From NCBI GenBank assembly GCA_040403555.1, contig JBBAKN010000004.1, positions 124,001 to 188,000 of the forward strand: a DNA stretch of 64,000 nt. Reading direction: 5' to 3'. Position numbers and translations under genes: made by a program. Positions 1 through 8,675 of the stretch are shown in pieces; the stretch's first letter is position 1; every line of letters starts with the position of its first letter. This DNA is from JAIPAN01 sp040403555 (GTDB lineage Bacteria > Bacteroidota > Bacteroidia > Sphingobacteriales > Sphingobacteriaceae). The notes beneath the pieces are model-generated. The model had not been told where the DNA came from, made no database searches, and saw only the letters and a program-made list of their open reading frames with translations.

Positions 1-1
1 C

Positions 2-181
2 GTAGTAGAGAAAAATGGTGATTTAACCGATATAAAAGTATTAAGAGGAATTGGTGGTGGTTGCGATGAAGAAGCCGTTCGAGTGTTGAAAGCTGCTCCA
101 TCTTGGAAACCAGGTATTCAGAATGGTCGCCCAGTTAGGGTTGCCTATACTATGCCAATTTTCTTCCAATTAGCACAATAG
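2..181 (+). CDS. TonB C-terminal domain protein (5' truncated by window)
   Basis: Only the last 59 codons are inside the window. They read as a TonB C-terminal domain: a beta-strand with a VVEKNG-type turn, then DEEAVRVLK and WKPGIQNGRPVRV, ending in a hydrophobic strand FFQLAQ. TonB links the proton-motive-force motor ExbB/ExbD in the inner membrane to outer-membrane receptors. In Bacteroidota a TonB of this class is often followed by a PstS-like lipoprotein and a TPR protein, as here, so ExbB/ExbD genes probably lie just upstream of the window. The family is clear from the WxPG-x-NGxPV signature; the length and transmembrane part of the protein are not visible. Confidence 0.85.
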   Translation, partial: VVEKNGDLTDIKVLRGIGGGCDEEAVRVLKAAPSWKPGIQNGRPVRVAYTMPIFFQLAQ

Positions 182-187
182 TTTTTC

Positions 188-412
188 ATGACTAATTATG
201 CTGCTGATTCTAAACAAAAATCGCCTATTGGGCGATTTTTGTTTTTTTTAAAGCTATTGATGTTTTCTTTTTATCTCATTTTAGGCTTGCTTGTAATTTT
301 TTGGAAAGGGCTACCCATAGATATTTCGCAAAACTATCGGATACTTTTTGGCGTTGTACTCATAGTATATTCCTTTTTTAGGTTTATTCGGATAAAACAA
401 GAAAGCGTATAA
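188..412 (+). CDS. Small two-helix membrane protein, unknown function
   Basis: A 74-residue protein with a polar N-terminus (about 15 residues), two predicted transmembrane helices (about residues 17-40 and 50-64) and a short basic tail. It starts 6 bases after the tonB stop and ends 2 bases before the next start, so it is most likely co-transcribed in the tonB-pstS-TPR unit. I do not recognise a named family. Position and topology suggest an accessory part of the TonB/PstS cluster, which is inference only. Confidence 0.7.
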   Translation: MTNYAADSKQKSPIGRFLFFLKLLMFSFYLILGLLVIFWKGLPIDISQNYRILFGVVLIVYSFFRFIRIKQESV

Positions 413-414
413 GT

Positions 415-1317
415 ATGAATACCAACCGCATTTTTTGGGCATTGGGCTTGTTAGGTCTATCTTTTTTTGGAGCTTGCCAAAGCAAAAGCACCGTACAAGA
501 TTATACGCATGGGCGCACAAGTTTGGTGGTAGATGAAAGTTTGGCTCCAATTATAGAAGATCAACTATTAATTTTTCAAAGCGCTTATCCAGAAGTACAA
601 GTAAGCACGCTGTACAAACCAGAGAACGAATTACTTAAATTTTTGCTTACCGATAGCATTCGGGTAGCTGTAATGGCCAGAACACTTACTCCCCAAGAGG
701 CTAAATTTTACGAGCAAAAACAAATTAAAATTAGGGTAACCCGTTTTGCTATAGATGGTATTGCGTTAATTACCAGTATAAACAATCCAGATAGTTTAGT
801 AAGCGAAAACGATATTATAAACTTCATGCAGGGCAAAGAAAGCGCAATTAAAAACTTAGTTTTCGACAACCCCAACTCAAGCACCGTACGCTATTTAAAA
901 GAATTTGCAAAAGTAATTACTCTGCCTAATAAAGGAATATATGCGCTAAAAACCAATCCCGAGGTAATTACTTATGTAGCCACACATCCAGGTAGCATAG
1001 GAGTTGTGGGTGTAAACTGGTTAATACAACCCGATGGAAGTATTAGTACTGCAGTAGAGCAATTAAAAATAATGGGGGTATGCAAGGGTAATCGTAAAAA
1101 TGATGCTATAAGTTACTTTAAACCCACTCAAAGCGATTTAGCTTTGGGAAATTACCCATTAATGCGTAATTTGTACCTCATTAACTGTGAGGGAGGCCCC
1201 GGACCGGGAACTGGTTTTACAAGCTTTGTTGCCGGTGAACGTGGTCAGCGCATTGTATTAAAGTCTGGCTTACTGCCCGATAGTATCCCGCCCAGAGAAG
1301 TGATAATTAGAAAGTAG
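415..1317 (+). CDS. PstS-like phosphate-binding-family lipoprotein
   Basis: A 300-residue protein with a lipoprotein signal: a hydrophobic stretch ending in FFGAC, with the lipidated cysteine at residue 21. The rest resembles PBP-like (PstS family) binding proteins: VVDESLAPIIEDQ near residue 38, VMARTLTPQE near residue 86, SSTVRYLKEF in the middle, and a C-terminal GFTSFVAGERGQRIVLKSGLLP characteristic of this family in shortened form. No pstC, pstA or pstB genes follow; the next gene encodes a TPR protein. Members in this context may not be phosphate importers but partners of the ExbBD-TonB block. The family call is good; the ligand is unknown. Confidence 0.8.
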   Translation: MNTNRIFWALGLLGLSFFGACQSKSTVQDYTHGRTSLVVDESLAPIIEDQLLIFQSAYPEVQVSTLYKPENELLKFLLTDSIRVAVMARTLTPQEAKFYEQKQIKIRVTRFAIDGIALITSINNPDSLVSENDIINFMQGKESAIKNLVFDNPNSSTVRYLKEFAKVITLPNKGIYALKTNPEVITYVATHPGSIGVVGVNWLIQPDGSISTAVEQLKIMGVCKGNRKNDAISYFKPTQSDLALGNYPLMRNLYLINCEGGPGPGTGFTSFVAGERGQRIVLKSGLLPDSIPPREVIIRK

Positions 1318-1336
1318 AATAAAAACAAAACGAACC

Positions 1337-3028
1337 ATGGAAATGATGAAAAAAGTGCTAAAATCGACTTTATTGTTGATTTTTATAGGTTCAGCACTTT
1401 ATGCCCAAACCTTAGGTGATGCTCAAAAAGCACTAGATGCTGAGCAATACCAAAATGCGAAATCGCAATTAAAAAGTTTAATAACCATTCAGCCAACAGT
1501 AGCCGAAAATTTTTTCTATTTAGGCCAAGTTTACCTAAAAACAGACTATGCTGATTCGGCTAAAGTGGTGTTTAACCAAGGAATTATCGTAAATCCGGCC
1601 TTCCCACTAAATTACGTAGGTTTAGGTCAGGTTGACTTAGATGATAATCAAGAAGCCGCCGCTAAAACGAATTTTGATAAAGCCATTGCCGTATCGGATA
1701 AAAAAGATGGCCGTGCCTATTTATTTATTGGCAAAGCATATACTCAGGCCAAAAAACCTAATTACGCGGAAGCAATTAATGTGCTCAATGCAGGCAAGCT
1801 TATTGTTGAAAAACAAAAAGGTGTTAATGGGTTTTTAGCCGATTTAAATCTAGCCTTTGGCGATGCTTATCGTGGTCAGCTAAAAAATTCCGAAGCCTAT
1901 AGTGCCTATCGCACCGCTTTCGAATTAAATAGTAGCCTTATTCGTACCAAAGTAGAATTAGGTGTAATTAATAAAATGTCAAAAGCATTTCAAGAATCAG
2001 CCGATGAATTTAATGCCGTTTTGGCCATCAATCCCAATTATGGTCCGGCTTATCGCGAATTAGCCGAAACCTATTATTTATGGGCTAAAGATCAAGCCAA
2101 AGATTACGATGCTAAAATAAAGCAAGCCTTAGAGTATTATAAGAAATACTTAGAGCTAACCGATAAATCATTGGAATCACGCATGCGTTATGCCGATTTC
2201 TTGATTTTGGCAAAAGATTACAAGTCATTGCAAGCAGAAGCACAAGTAATGGCTCAAATGGATAAAGCCAATAAGCGAATTTTACGTTACTTGGCGTATG
2301 CGGCTTATGAAAATGGAGATTACCCAGCTAGTATTCAAGCCATTAAAGATTTTATGACTAAGGTAGAAGCTAAACGTATTATTGGTAGAGATTATAGCTA
2401 CTTAGGTCGTGCTTTAATTAAATCTGGACAAGAAGAAGAAGGTTTTCAAACCGTAAAGAAAGCCCTAGCCATCGATTCTTCTTTAGTGAGTGGCATGAGC
2501 GATTTAGGTAAAGAATTGTATACGTTGAAAAAGTATAGCAAAGCTGCCGAAGCTTATGAACTTGCCGTAAAAAATCCACAACGTAACCTGTTAGATTATT
2601 TCTACTTGGGATCGTCGTACTACTTTGATTACGGTGCGAAAAAAACAGCTGGCCTAGAAGCAGATAAATCTTTATTGGTAAAAGCCGATTCTGCATTTAG
2701 TTATTTAGCCCAACGCTCACCCAATACCTTTGCTGCATGGCAGTTCAGAGGCCGCATCAACCGTCAGTTCGACGATGCCAACGATAGCCAAGGCTTAGCC
2801 GTTCCATTCTATGAAAAATATGTAGAGTTGGTAACTGTAACTAAACCGGAACTAGCTGCTAAAAATAGCCCAGGACTAACAGAGGCCTATATTTATTTAG
2901 GTTCGGTAGTTGCTCGTAAAGATAAGGACACCGAAAAAGCGAAAGAATATTTTAATAAGGTATTGGCTATTGACCCTGCCAATGCCACAGCCCTCGAAGT
3001 GCTCAAAGCACTGGGCACAACAAAATAA
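1337..3028 (+). CDS. Periplasmic tetratricopeptide-repeat protein
   Basis: A 563-residue protein with a signal peptide (basic start, hydrophobic core, probable cleavage after SALYA at residue 23) followed by many 34-residue TPR units through to the C-terminus, for example AENFFYLGQVYLKTDYADSA, FPLNYVGLGQVDLDDNQEAA and a last unit with AKEYFNKVLAIDPANATALE. TPR arrays are protein-binding scaffolds; no catalytic domain is visible. It lies 19 bases after the PstS-like gene and closes the TonB-PstS-TPR unit, ahead of a strong stem-loop. ATG at 1346 (fourth codon) is an equally good start. Confidence 0.85.
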   Translation: MEMMKKVLKSTLLLIFIGSALYAQTLGDAQKALDAEQYQNAKSQLKSLITIQPTVAENFFYLGQVYLKTDYADSAKVVFNQGIIVNPAFPLNYVGLGQVDLDDNQEAAAKTNFDKAIAVSDKKDGRAYLFIGKAYTQAKKPNYAEAINVLNAGKLIVEKQKGVNGFLADLNLAFGDAYRGQLKNSEAYSAYRTAFELNSSLIRTKVELGVINKMSKAFQESADEFNAVLAINPNYGPAYRELAETYYLWAKDQAKDYDAKIKQALEYYKKYLELTDKSLESRMRYADFLILAKDYKSLQAEAQVMAQMDKANKRILRYLAYAAYENGDYPASIQAIKDFMTKVEAKRIIGRDYSYLGRALIKSGQEEEGFQTVKKALAIDSSLVSGMSDLGKELYTLKKYSKAAEAYELAVKNPQRNLLDYFYLGSSYYFDYGAKKTAGLEADKSLLVKADSAFSYLAQRSPNTFAAWQFRGRINRQFDDANDSQGLAVPFYEKYVELVTVTKPELAAKNSPGLTEAYIYLGSVVARKDKDTEKAKEYFNKVLAIDPANATALEVLKALGTTK

Positions 3029-3045
3029 AAAAATATCCCTTTTTT

Positions 3046-3075
3046 AAGCGCCTTAATCATCAGATTAAGGCGCTT
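3046..3075 (+). terminator. Strong hairpin terminator after the TPR gene
   Basis: A perfect 13-base-pair stem (3046-3058 with 3063-3075) and a 4-base loop lie 17 bases after the TPR stop codon. The downstream side is only moderately T-rich, but an A/T-rich run also precedes it, so it could act in both directions. It separates the TonB/PstS/TPR unit from complex I. Confidence 0.75.
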
Positions 3076-3081
3076 TCTTGT

Positions 3082-3089
3082 TATATTTG
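3082..3089 (+). promoter_or_regulatory. -7 promoter box (TATATTTG) of the nuo operon
   Basis: This matches the Bacteroidota -7 consensus TAnnTTTG and ends 18 bases before the nuoA ATG. It directly follows the upstream terminator. I see no clear TTG -33 box at the usual distance. Confidence 0.55.
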
Positions 3090-3107
3090 CGCCACCAAAC
3101 TCAATAT

Positions 3108-3479
3108 ATGGAAGCACAAAGTACCCCAGTTAATTATTTGCCCATTTTTTTTCAAATGATTGTTGCTATGGGTTTCGTGGTCCTAACCATGGTGGTTACC
3201 CACTTAGTGGGCCCAAAACGTAAAACAGCCGATAAATTAACGCCATTCGAATCGGGAATTGAGTCTGTGGGCAATGCCCGTCAACCCTTTTCTATCAAAT
3301 ACTTTTTGGTGGCTATTTTATTTGTCCTTTTTGATGTCGAGGTGATCTTCATGTATCCATGGGCAGTTAATTTTAGAGAGTTGGGTTGGATAGGTTTAGT
3401 GGAGATGTTCATCTTTATGGGAACACTTTTGGCGGGGTTTATTTACATCCTTAAAAAGGGTACATTAGATTGGGAATAA
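3108..3479 (+). CDS. nuoA: NADH-quinone oxidoreductase subunit A
   Basis: First gene of the complex I operon; 123 residues from the ATG at 3108. An upstream in-frame TTG at 3078 lies inside the terminator/promoter region and is unlikely to be used. Three transmembrane helices are visible, with the conserved loop KLTPFESGIESVGNARQPF between the first two, then the FLVAILFVLFDVEVIFMYPW segment typical of NuoA. It is part of the membrane arm near the quinone site. Next gene nuoB starts 27 bases downstream. Confidence 0.96.
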   Translation: MEAQSTPVNYLPIFFQMIVAMGFVVLTMVVTHLVGPKRKTADKLTPFESGIESVGNARQPFSIKYFLVAILFVLFDVEVIFMYPWAVNFRELGWIGLVEMFIFMGTLLAGFIYILKKGTLDWE

Positions 3480-3506
3480 AGCATAACAGCATATAATAAC
3501 GGCATT

Positions 3507-4049
3507 ATGAGCGAATTAACTATTGTTGAAGCTCCTCCCGGTATAGAGGGATCAGGCTTTTTTGCAACTTCACTAGATAAGGTGGTGGGCTTAGCCCGCT
3601 CACACTCCTTGTGGCCATTGCCCTTTGCCACCTCTTGTTGTGGTATAGAGTTTATGGCTACAATGGGCTCTCATTATGATTTTGCTCGTTTTGGTTCAGA
3701 ACGTCCAAGTTTTTCGCCACGCCAAGCCGATTTATTAATGGTAATGGGCACTATTGCAAAAAAAATGGGCCCAGTATTGCAGCAAGTATATACCCAAATG
3801 GCCGAACCCCGTTGGGTAATTGCCGTAGGTGCTTGTGCATCTAGTGGTGGTATTTTCGATACTTATTCAGTTTTGCAGGGCATTGATGAAATTATTCCGG
3901 TTGATGTATACGTACCCGGTTGCCCGCCTAGGCCAGAAGCCATTATCGACGGATTTAATAAGATACAAGAATTGGTGAAAAATGAATCACTTCGTCGTCG
4001 CGAATCGCCAGAGTATCAAGCACTATTAGCCAAATACGGAATTCAATAA
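3507..4049 (+). CDS. nuoB: NADH-quinone oxidoreductase subunit B
   Basis: A 180-residue protein carrying the N2 [4Fe-4S] cluster that hands electrons to quinone. The cluster ligands are visible as the tandem Cys44-Cys45 in SCCGIEFMA, Cys110 in VGACASSGG and Cys139 in VPGCPPRPE. Length fits the family. Its stop overlaps the nuoC start by one base (TAATG), which suggests translational coupling. Confidence 0.97.
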   Translation: MSELTIVEAPPGIEGSGFFATSLDKVVGLARSHSLWPLPFATSCCGIEFMATMGSHYDFARFGSERPSFSPRQADLLMVMGTIAKKMGPVLQQVYTQMAEPRWVIAVGACASSGGIFDTYSVLQGIDEIIPVDVYVPGCPPRPEAIIDGFNKIQELVKNESLRRRESPEYQALLAKYGIQ

Positions 4050-4552
4050 TGGGCACATTAAGCAACCAGGTAGTAGTTCAAAAACTAACGGCACGTTTTG
4101 CCGATAAGATATCGGTACCCACCGAGCCATTTGGCCTATTAACGTTTGAAACGAATACAGAAACCATTGCCGAAGTTCTACGCTTTTTAAAAGAAGATAA
4201 AGAACTTCAGTTTAATTATCTCACAGATATTACAGGCATCCACTATCCCGAGCATGAATTAGCTATTGGGGTAATATATCATTTGCACAGCTTAAGCACA
4301 AATGTGCGTATACGCATTAAAGTATTTCTTTCAGTTGCTAATCCAAGTATTCCTACTGCTACTACCTTATGGGAAGGAGCCAATTGGATGGAACGTGAAA
4401 CCTACGATTTTTTTGGAGTGCAGTTTGAAGGACATCCAAATTTATGTCGCATTTTAAATGTAGATGACATGACCGTTTTCCCGATGCGTAAAGAATACCC
4501 ATTAGAAGACCCTAACAGAGTAGATAAAAAAGACCTTTTCTTTGGAAGATAA
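4049..4552 (+). CDS. nuoC: NADH-quinone oxidoreductase subunit C
   Basis: A 167-residue 30-kDa-type subunit of the peripheral arm. The diagnostic motif ERETYDFFGVQFEGHP is followed by CRILNVDD and RKEYPLED near the C-terminus. It is a separate gene, not the NuoCD fusion seen in enterobacteria. The start overlaps the nuoB stop by one base, and nuoD follows after one base. Confidence 0.96.
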   Translation: MGTLSNQVVVQKLTARFADKISVPTEPFGLLTFETNTETIAEVLRFLKEDKELQFNYLTDITGIHYPEHELAIGVIYHLHSLSTNVRIRIKVFLSVANPSIPTATTLWEGANWMERETYDFFGVQFEGHPNLCRILNVDDMTVFPMRKEYPLEDPNRVDKKDLFFGR

Positions 4553-4553
4553 G

Positions 4554-5765
4554 ATGAACAACCATCCGGTATATACAGATAACGATCCGCAAAAAGAGAC
4601 CATCACCCTAAATCTTGGTCCCACTCACCCGGCTACGCATGGCGTTTTCCAGAACGTACTCGAGTTAGATGGCGAACGCATTGTAAGTGGCGTATCCACC
4701 ATTGGTTACATTCACCGTGCATTCGAAAAAATTGCCGAGCATCGTCCATTTTATCAAATAACCCCACTAACCGATCGCTTAAACTATTGCTCATCTCCTA
4801 TAAACAATATGGGTTGGCACATGACAGTAGAAAAGTTGCTCAATATACAAACACCTAAACGGGTAGATTACCTCCGTGTGATCATTATGGAGCTTTCTCG
4901 TATATCCGATCACTTAATTTGCAACGGAATTTTAGGAGTAGATACCGGGGCCTTTACAGGCTTCTTGTACCTCATGGAAGAGCGGGAGCACATTTACGAA
5001 ATTTTTGAAGAAGTGTGCGGCGCCCGCTTAACCACCAATATTGGCCGAATAGGAGGCTTCGAGCGTGATTTCAACGACATTGCTTTTGCTAAAATTCGTC
5101 AGTTTCTAGTGAAATTTCCACCTATATTAAAAGAGTTTGAAACCCTCTTTAACCGCAACCGTATTTTCATTGAACGTACCAGCGGCGTAGGAGCGGTAAC
5201 AGCCGAAACAGCCTTAAATTACAGTTGGAGTGGCCCCATCTTAAGGGCTACCGGTGTAGATTACGATGTACGAGCCAATGAACCTTACGCTTCTTATCAA
5301 GATTTCGATTTCGATATTCCGGTAGGAACCACCGGCGATGTATACGACCGTTATATTGTCCGCAACGAAGAAATGTGGCAGAGCTTGCGCATTATTGAGC
5401 AGGCTATGCAAAAGCTAGAAAAAGAGCCAAAAGGCGTTTTTCATGCCGATGTTCCAGAATTTTATCTGCCGGCAAAAGAAAGTGTGTACAACAATATGGA
5501 AGCATTAATTTACCATTTCAAAATTGTAATGGGCGAAATTGATACCCCAAAAACAGAAGTTTACCACGCCGTTGAAGGCGGTAATGGAGAACTTGGTTTC
5601 TATTTAGTAAACGATGGTGGTCGTTCACCGTATCGTTTGCACTTCCGCAGACCAAGCTTTATCAATTACCAAATGTATGCCCCAATGAGCAGCGGTATGT
5701 TACTATCTGATGCCATTATTAACATGAGTAGTTTAAACGTTATTGCCGGAGAATTAGATGCTTAA
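4554..5765 (+). CDS. nuoD: NADH-quinone oxidoreductase subunit D
   Basis: The 49-kDa subunit, 403 residues from the ATG at 4554; an in-frame TTG at 4542 inside nuoC is less likely. It forms the quinone pocket with NuoB. Motifs: NLGPTHPATHGVFQ with the conserved histidines near the N-terminus, IGYIHRAFEKIAE, RGNELGFY-like EGGNGELGFYLVNDGG and a C-terminal RLHFRRPSFIN. The protein ends in GELDA, with the C-terminal aspartate typical of the family. It overlaps nuoE by 8 bases. Confidence 0.97.
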   Translation: MNNHPVYTDNDPQKETITLNLGPTHPATHGVFQNVLELDGERIVSGVSTIGYIHRAFEKIAEHRPFYQITPLTDRLNYCSSPINNMGWHMTVEKLLNIQTPKRVDYLRVIIMELSRISDHLICNGILGVDTGAFTGFLYLMEEREHIYEIFEEVCGARLTTNIGRIGGFERDFNDIAFAKIRQFLVKFPPILKEFETLFNRNRIFIERTSGVGAVTAETALNYSWSGPILRATGVDYDVRANEPYASYQDFDFDIPVGTTGDVYDRYIVRNEEMWQSLRIIEQAMQKLEKEPKGVFHADVPEFYLPAKESVYNNMEALIYHFKIVMGEIDTPKTEVYHAVEGGNGELGFYLVNDGGRSPYRLHFRRPSFINYQMYAPMSSGMLLSDAIINMSSLNVIAGELDA

Positions 5766-6276
5766 AGTAACCGAAACGCAAGAAATCACCTTATCCAAAG
5801 AACTGATTAAACAGTTCGATGAGATCGTTAGCCGCTATCCGGAAGGCAAGCATAAATCTGCTTTATTGCCTATTTTACACTTGGTACAAGCAGAATTTGG
5901 CTGGATAAGTACAGCCTCCATGGATAAAGTAGCGGCCTATTTACATATTTTACCCATAGAGGTATATGAAGTAACCACTTTTTACACTATGTTTTTCTTG
6001 CAGCCGCAAGGCAAATATGTATTAGAAGTGTGCCGCACTGGCCCCTGCAGTTTAGTAGGAGCCGAAAAAATGATGCAACACATTGAGAAAAAATTAGGAG
6101 TAAAAGAAGGCGAAGTAACCAAAGATGGCTTGTTTAGCTGGAGAGGCGTAGAATGTTTAGCAGCATGTGGTATGGCCCCGGTGTTACAAATTGGTCCAGA
6201 TTATACCTACTATGAACATCTAACCACAGAAAAATTAGATGCTTTGGTAGACGAATTAAAAAGTAAAAAGGCGTAA
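5758..6276 (+). CDS. nuoE: NADH-quinone oxidoreductase subunit E
   Basis: The 24-kDa thioredoxin-like subunit with the N1a [2Fe-2S] cluster; 172 residues. The four ligands are Cys92 and Cys97 (CRTGPC) and Cys133 and Cys137 (CLAAC). With NuoF and NuoG it forms the NADH-oxidising module, so this is an NADH-using complex I and not the module-less 11-subunit form. Starts inside the end of nuoD. Confidence 0.97.
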   Translation: MLKVTETQEITLSKELIKQFDEIVSRYPEGKHKSALLPILHLVQAEFGWISTASMDKVAAYLHILPIEVYEVTTFYTMFFLQPQGKYVLEVCRTGPCSLVGAEKMMQHIEKKLGVKEGEVTKDGLFSWRGVECLAACGMAPVLQIGPDYTYYEHLTTEKLDALVDELKSKKA

Positions 6277-6280
6277 TAAG

Positions 6281-7645
6281 ATGGCTCGTAAACTATTATT
6301 AGAACACATTAATGTACCCGGAATCAATACTTTCGATGTTTACCGGAAGCAGGGAGGATACCGTGCCGTAGAAAAAGCCTTGAAAAAACTTTCGCCAGAA
6401 GATGTGGTGGAAGAGGTAAAAAAATCAGGACTTCGTGGTCGTGGTGGGGCAGGTTTCCCAACTGGCATGAAATGGAGTTTCTTGGCTAAACCCGAAGGCA
6501 AAGCACGCTATTTGGTATGCAATGCCGACGAATCTGAGCCTGGTACCTTTAAAGACCGTTATTTAATGACCCACATTCCTCATTTGTTAATTGAAGGAAT
6601 GATTGTATCGAGCTATGCCCTGGGTGCCAATACCTCGTACATTTATGTTCGTGGCGAAATGATGCCCCAAATCCGCATCTTGGAAAAAGCTATTGCCGAA
6701 GCCAAAGCAGCCGGATTTTTAGGAAAAAATATTTTAGGTTCTGGCTACGATTTAGAATTGTATTTGCAACCAGGTGGTGGTGCCTACATTTGTGGCGAAG
6801 AAACTGCTTTAATTGAATCATTGGAAGGAAAACGTGGAAATCCACGTATTAAACCACCATTCCCGGCTATTTCGGGGGTTTGGGGTTGCCCAACTGTGGT
6901 AAATAACGTAGAATCTATTGCCGCTGTGGTTTCTATTATAAATGACGGAGGCGATGAATATGCCAAAGTGGGTATCGGTCGTAGTACCGGAACAAAACTC
7001 ATTTCGGCATCGGGTAATTTAGTCAAGCCGGGTGTATACGAAATCGAATTAGGCCTTTCTGTAGAAGAATTCATCTACGCAGATGACTATTGTGGAGGCA
7101 TGGCTAATGGCAAACGCTTAAAAGCGGTAGTAGCCGGAGGTTCATCGGTACCTATTTTACCAGCCAACTTAATTTTAAAAACCACCAACGGCGAAAACCG
7201 CTTGATGAGTTACGAATCTTTAGCAGATGGAGGTTTTGCCACAGGAACCATGTTGGGTTCGGGTGGTTTTATTGCATTTGATGAAGATGCTTGTATTGTA
7301 CGTAATACGTGGAATTATAGTCGTTTTTATCACCACGAAAGCTGTGGCCAATGTTCGCCTTGCCGCGAAGGTACCGGCTGGTTGGAGAAGGTGTTACACC
7401 GTTTAGAATACGGTCATGGTGCCATGAGTGATATTGATTTATTGGTAGATGTAGCTAAAAATATTGAAGGAAATACCATTTGCCCATTGGGAGATGCTGC
7501 TGCTTGGCCAGTTGCTTCAGCTATTCGCCATTTCCGCGATGAGTTTGAATGGCATGTAAAACATCCCGAAAAAGCATTAAAAGGAAACTATGGTTTGGCG
7601 CATTATGCCGATCCATTGCCACCGCTAATAGTTGAAACTGTTTAG
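6281..7645 (+). CDS. nuoF: NADH-quinone oxidoreductase subunit F
   Basis: The 51-kDa NADH-binding flavoprotein, 454 residues. The FMN/NADH glycine-rich motif GRGGAGFPTGMKW lies near residue 53, a second one is GGGAYICGEETALIESLEG, and the N3 [4Fe-4S] ligands are ESCGQCSPCREGT (about residues 352-364) plus the cysteine of NTICPLGD (about residue 401). Full length for the family. Four bases after nuoE. Confidence 0.97.
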   Translation: MARKLLLEHINVPGINTFDVYRKQGGYRAVEKALKKLSPEDVVEEVKKSGLRGRGGAGFPTGMKWSFLAKPEGKARYLVCNADESEPGTFKDRYLMTHIPHLLIEGMIVSSYALGANTSYIYVRGEMMPQIRILEKAIAEAKAAGFLGKNILGSGYDLELYLQPGGGAYICGEETALIESLEGKRGNPRIKPPFPAISGVWGCPTVVNNVESIAAVVSIINDGGDEYAKVGIGRSTGTKLISASGNLVKPGVYEIELGLSVEEFIYADDYCGGMANGKRLKAVVAGGSSVPILPANLILKTTNGENRLMSYESLADGGFATGTMLGSGGFIAFDEDACIVRNTWNYSRFYHHESCGQCSPCREGTGWLEKVLHRLEYGHGAMSDIDLLVDVAKNIEGNTICPLGDAAAWPVASAIRHFRDEFEWHVKHPEKALKGNYGLAHYADPLPPLIVETV

Positions 7646-7670
7646 AATTTAAAGAGAAAGATCGTTAACC

Positions 7671-8675
7671 ATGTCAGATAAAGTGAAGGTTATTATAGAC
7701 GGAATTTCCGTAGAAGTAGCGCCCGGTACCACCATCTTGAATGCTGCAAGGCAAATTGGTGGCGATATTGTTCCGCCGGCCATGTGTTACTATTCTAAAC
7801 TAGAAGGTAGTGGCGGTAAATGTCGCACCTGTTTGGTAAAGGTGAGCAAAGGCTCAGAAGCCGACCCTCGTCCGATGCCTAAACTGGTAGCAAGTTGCCG
7901 CACCACCGTAATGGAGGGTATGGAAGTTCAAAACATTACATCGCCCGAAGTGGTAGATGCTCGTAAGGGCGTAGTCGAAATGCTACTCATCAATCACCCA
8001 TTAGATTGCCCAGTATGCGACCAAGCCGGTGAGTGTGATTTACAAAATTTAGCTTTTGATCATGGTGCTGCCGAAACCAGATACGAATTTGAGCGCAGAA
8101 CATTTGATCGGATAGATATTGGTGATAAAATTCAGTTGCACATGAACCGCTGTATTTTATGTTATCGTTGTACCTATGTAGCCGATCAACTTACCGATTG
8201 TCGCCAACAAGGTATAGTGGGCCGTGGCGATCATGCAGAAATTTCAACCTACATAGAAAAAGCCATTGATAACGATTTTTCTGGCAATATGATTGATGTG
8301 TGCCCGGTGGGTGCACTAACCGATAAAACGTTTCGCTTTAAAAGTAGAGTGTGGTTTACCAAGCCGGTAGATGCACACCGCGATTGCCCAACGTGTACCG
8401 GGAAAGTAATGCTGTGGTATAAAGGCAACGATGTGATTCGGGTAACGGCTCGTAAAGACGAAAACCACGAGGTAGAAGAATTCATTTGCAATACCTGTCG
8501 TTTTGATAAAAAAGTAACGAAAGACTGGGTTATAGAAGGTCCAAGTCAAATAGATCATACTTCGGTGATTTCATCTAATCATTACGATACCTTAAAACCC
8601 TTGCCGGTTATACAAGAAAATAAGGCACTTATCGCAGCAAACAAAGAAGAATTAGAACGCACTAAAAAAGACTAA
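7671..8675 (+). CDS. nuoG: NADH-quinone oxidoreductase subunit G, short form
   Basis: A 334-residue iron-sulfur subunit. In order: an N-terminal [2Fe-2S] ferredoxin domain (cysteines in MCYYSK, GGKCRTC and ASCRTT), the His-Cys3 [4Fe-4S] motif HPLDCPVCDQAGECDLQ, a second [4Fe-4S] site from CILCYRCTY with DVCPVGAL, and a final four-cysteine patch (DCPTC and FICNTC). The protein stops just after this, where most NuoG proteins continue into a molybdopterin-oxidoreductase-like domain of several hundred residues. There is no sign of a frameshift: nuoH starts one base into the stop codon. Short NuoG proteins are, as I recall, usual in this phylum. Confidence 0.93.
   Translation: MSDKVKVIIDGISVEVAPGTTILNAARQIGGDIVPPAMCYYSKLEGSGGKCRTCLVKVSKGSEADPRPMPKLVASCRTTVMEGMEVQNITSPEVVDARKGVVEMLLINHPLDCPVCDQAGECDLQNLAFDHGAAETRYEFERRTFDRIDIGDKIQLHMNRCILCYRCTYVADQLTDCRQQGIVGRGDHAEISTYIEKAIDNDFSGNMIDVCPVGALTDKTFRFKSRVWFTKPVDAHRDCPTCTGKVMLWYKGNDVIRVTARKDENHEVEEFICNTCRFDKKVTKDWVIEGPSQIDHTSVISSNHYDTLKPLPVIQENKALIAANKEELERTKKD

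Noticed and set aside
415..1317. Full phosphate ABC uptake system
   Set aside because: Only a PstS-like lipoprotein is present; no permease or ATPase genes follow.
7671..8675. Possible frameshift or pseudogene in nuoG because of its short length
   Set aside because: The downstream DNA encodes nuoH starting at the stop codon, with no trace of a molybdopterin domain in other frames. A natural short form is simpler.
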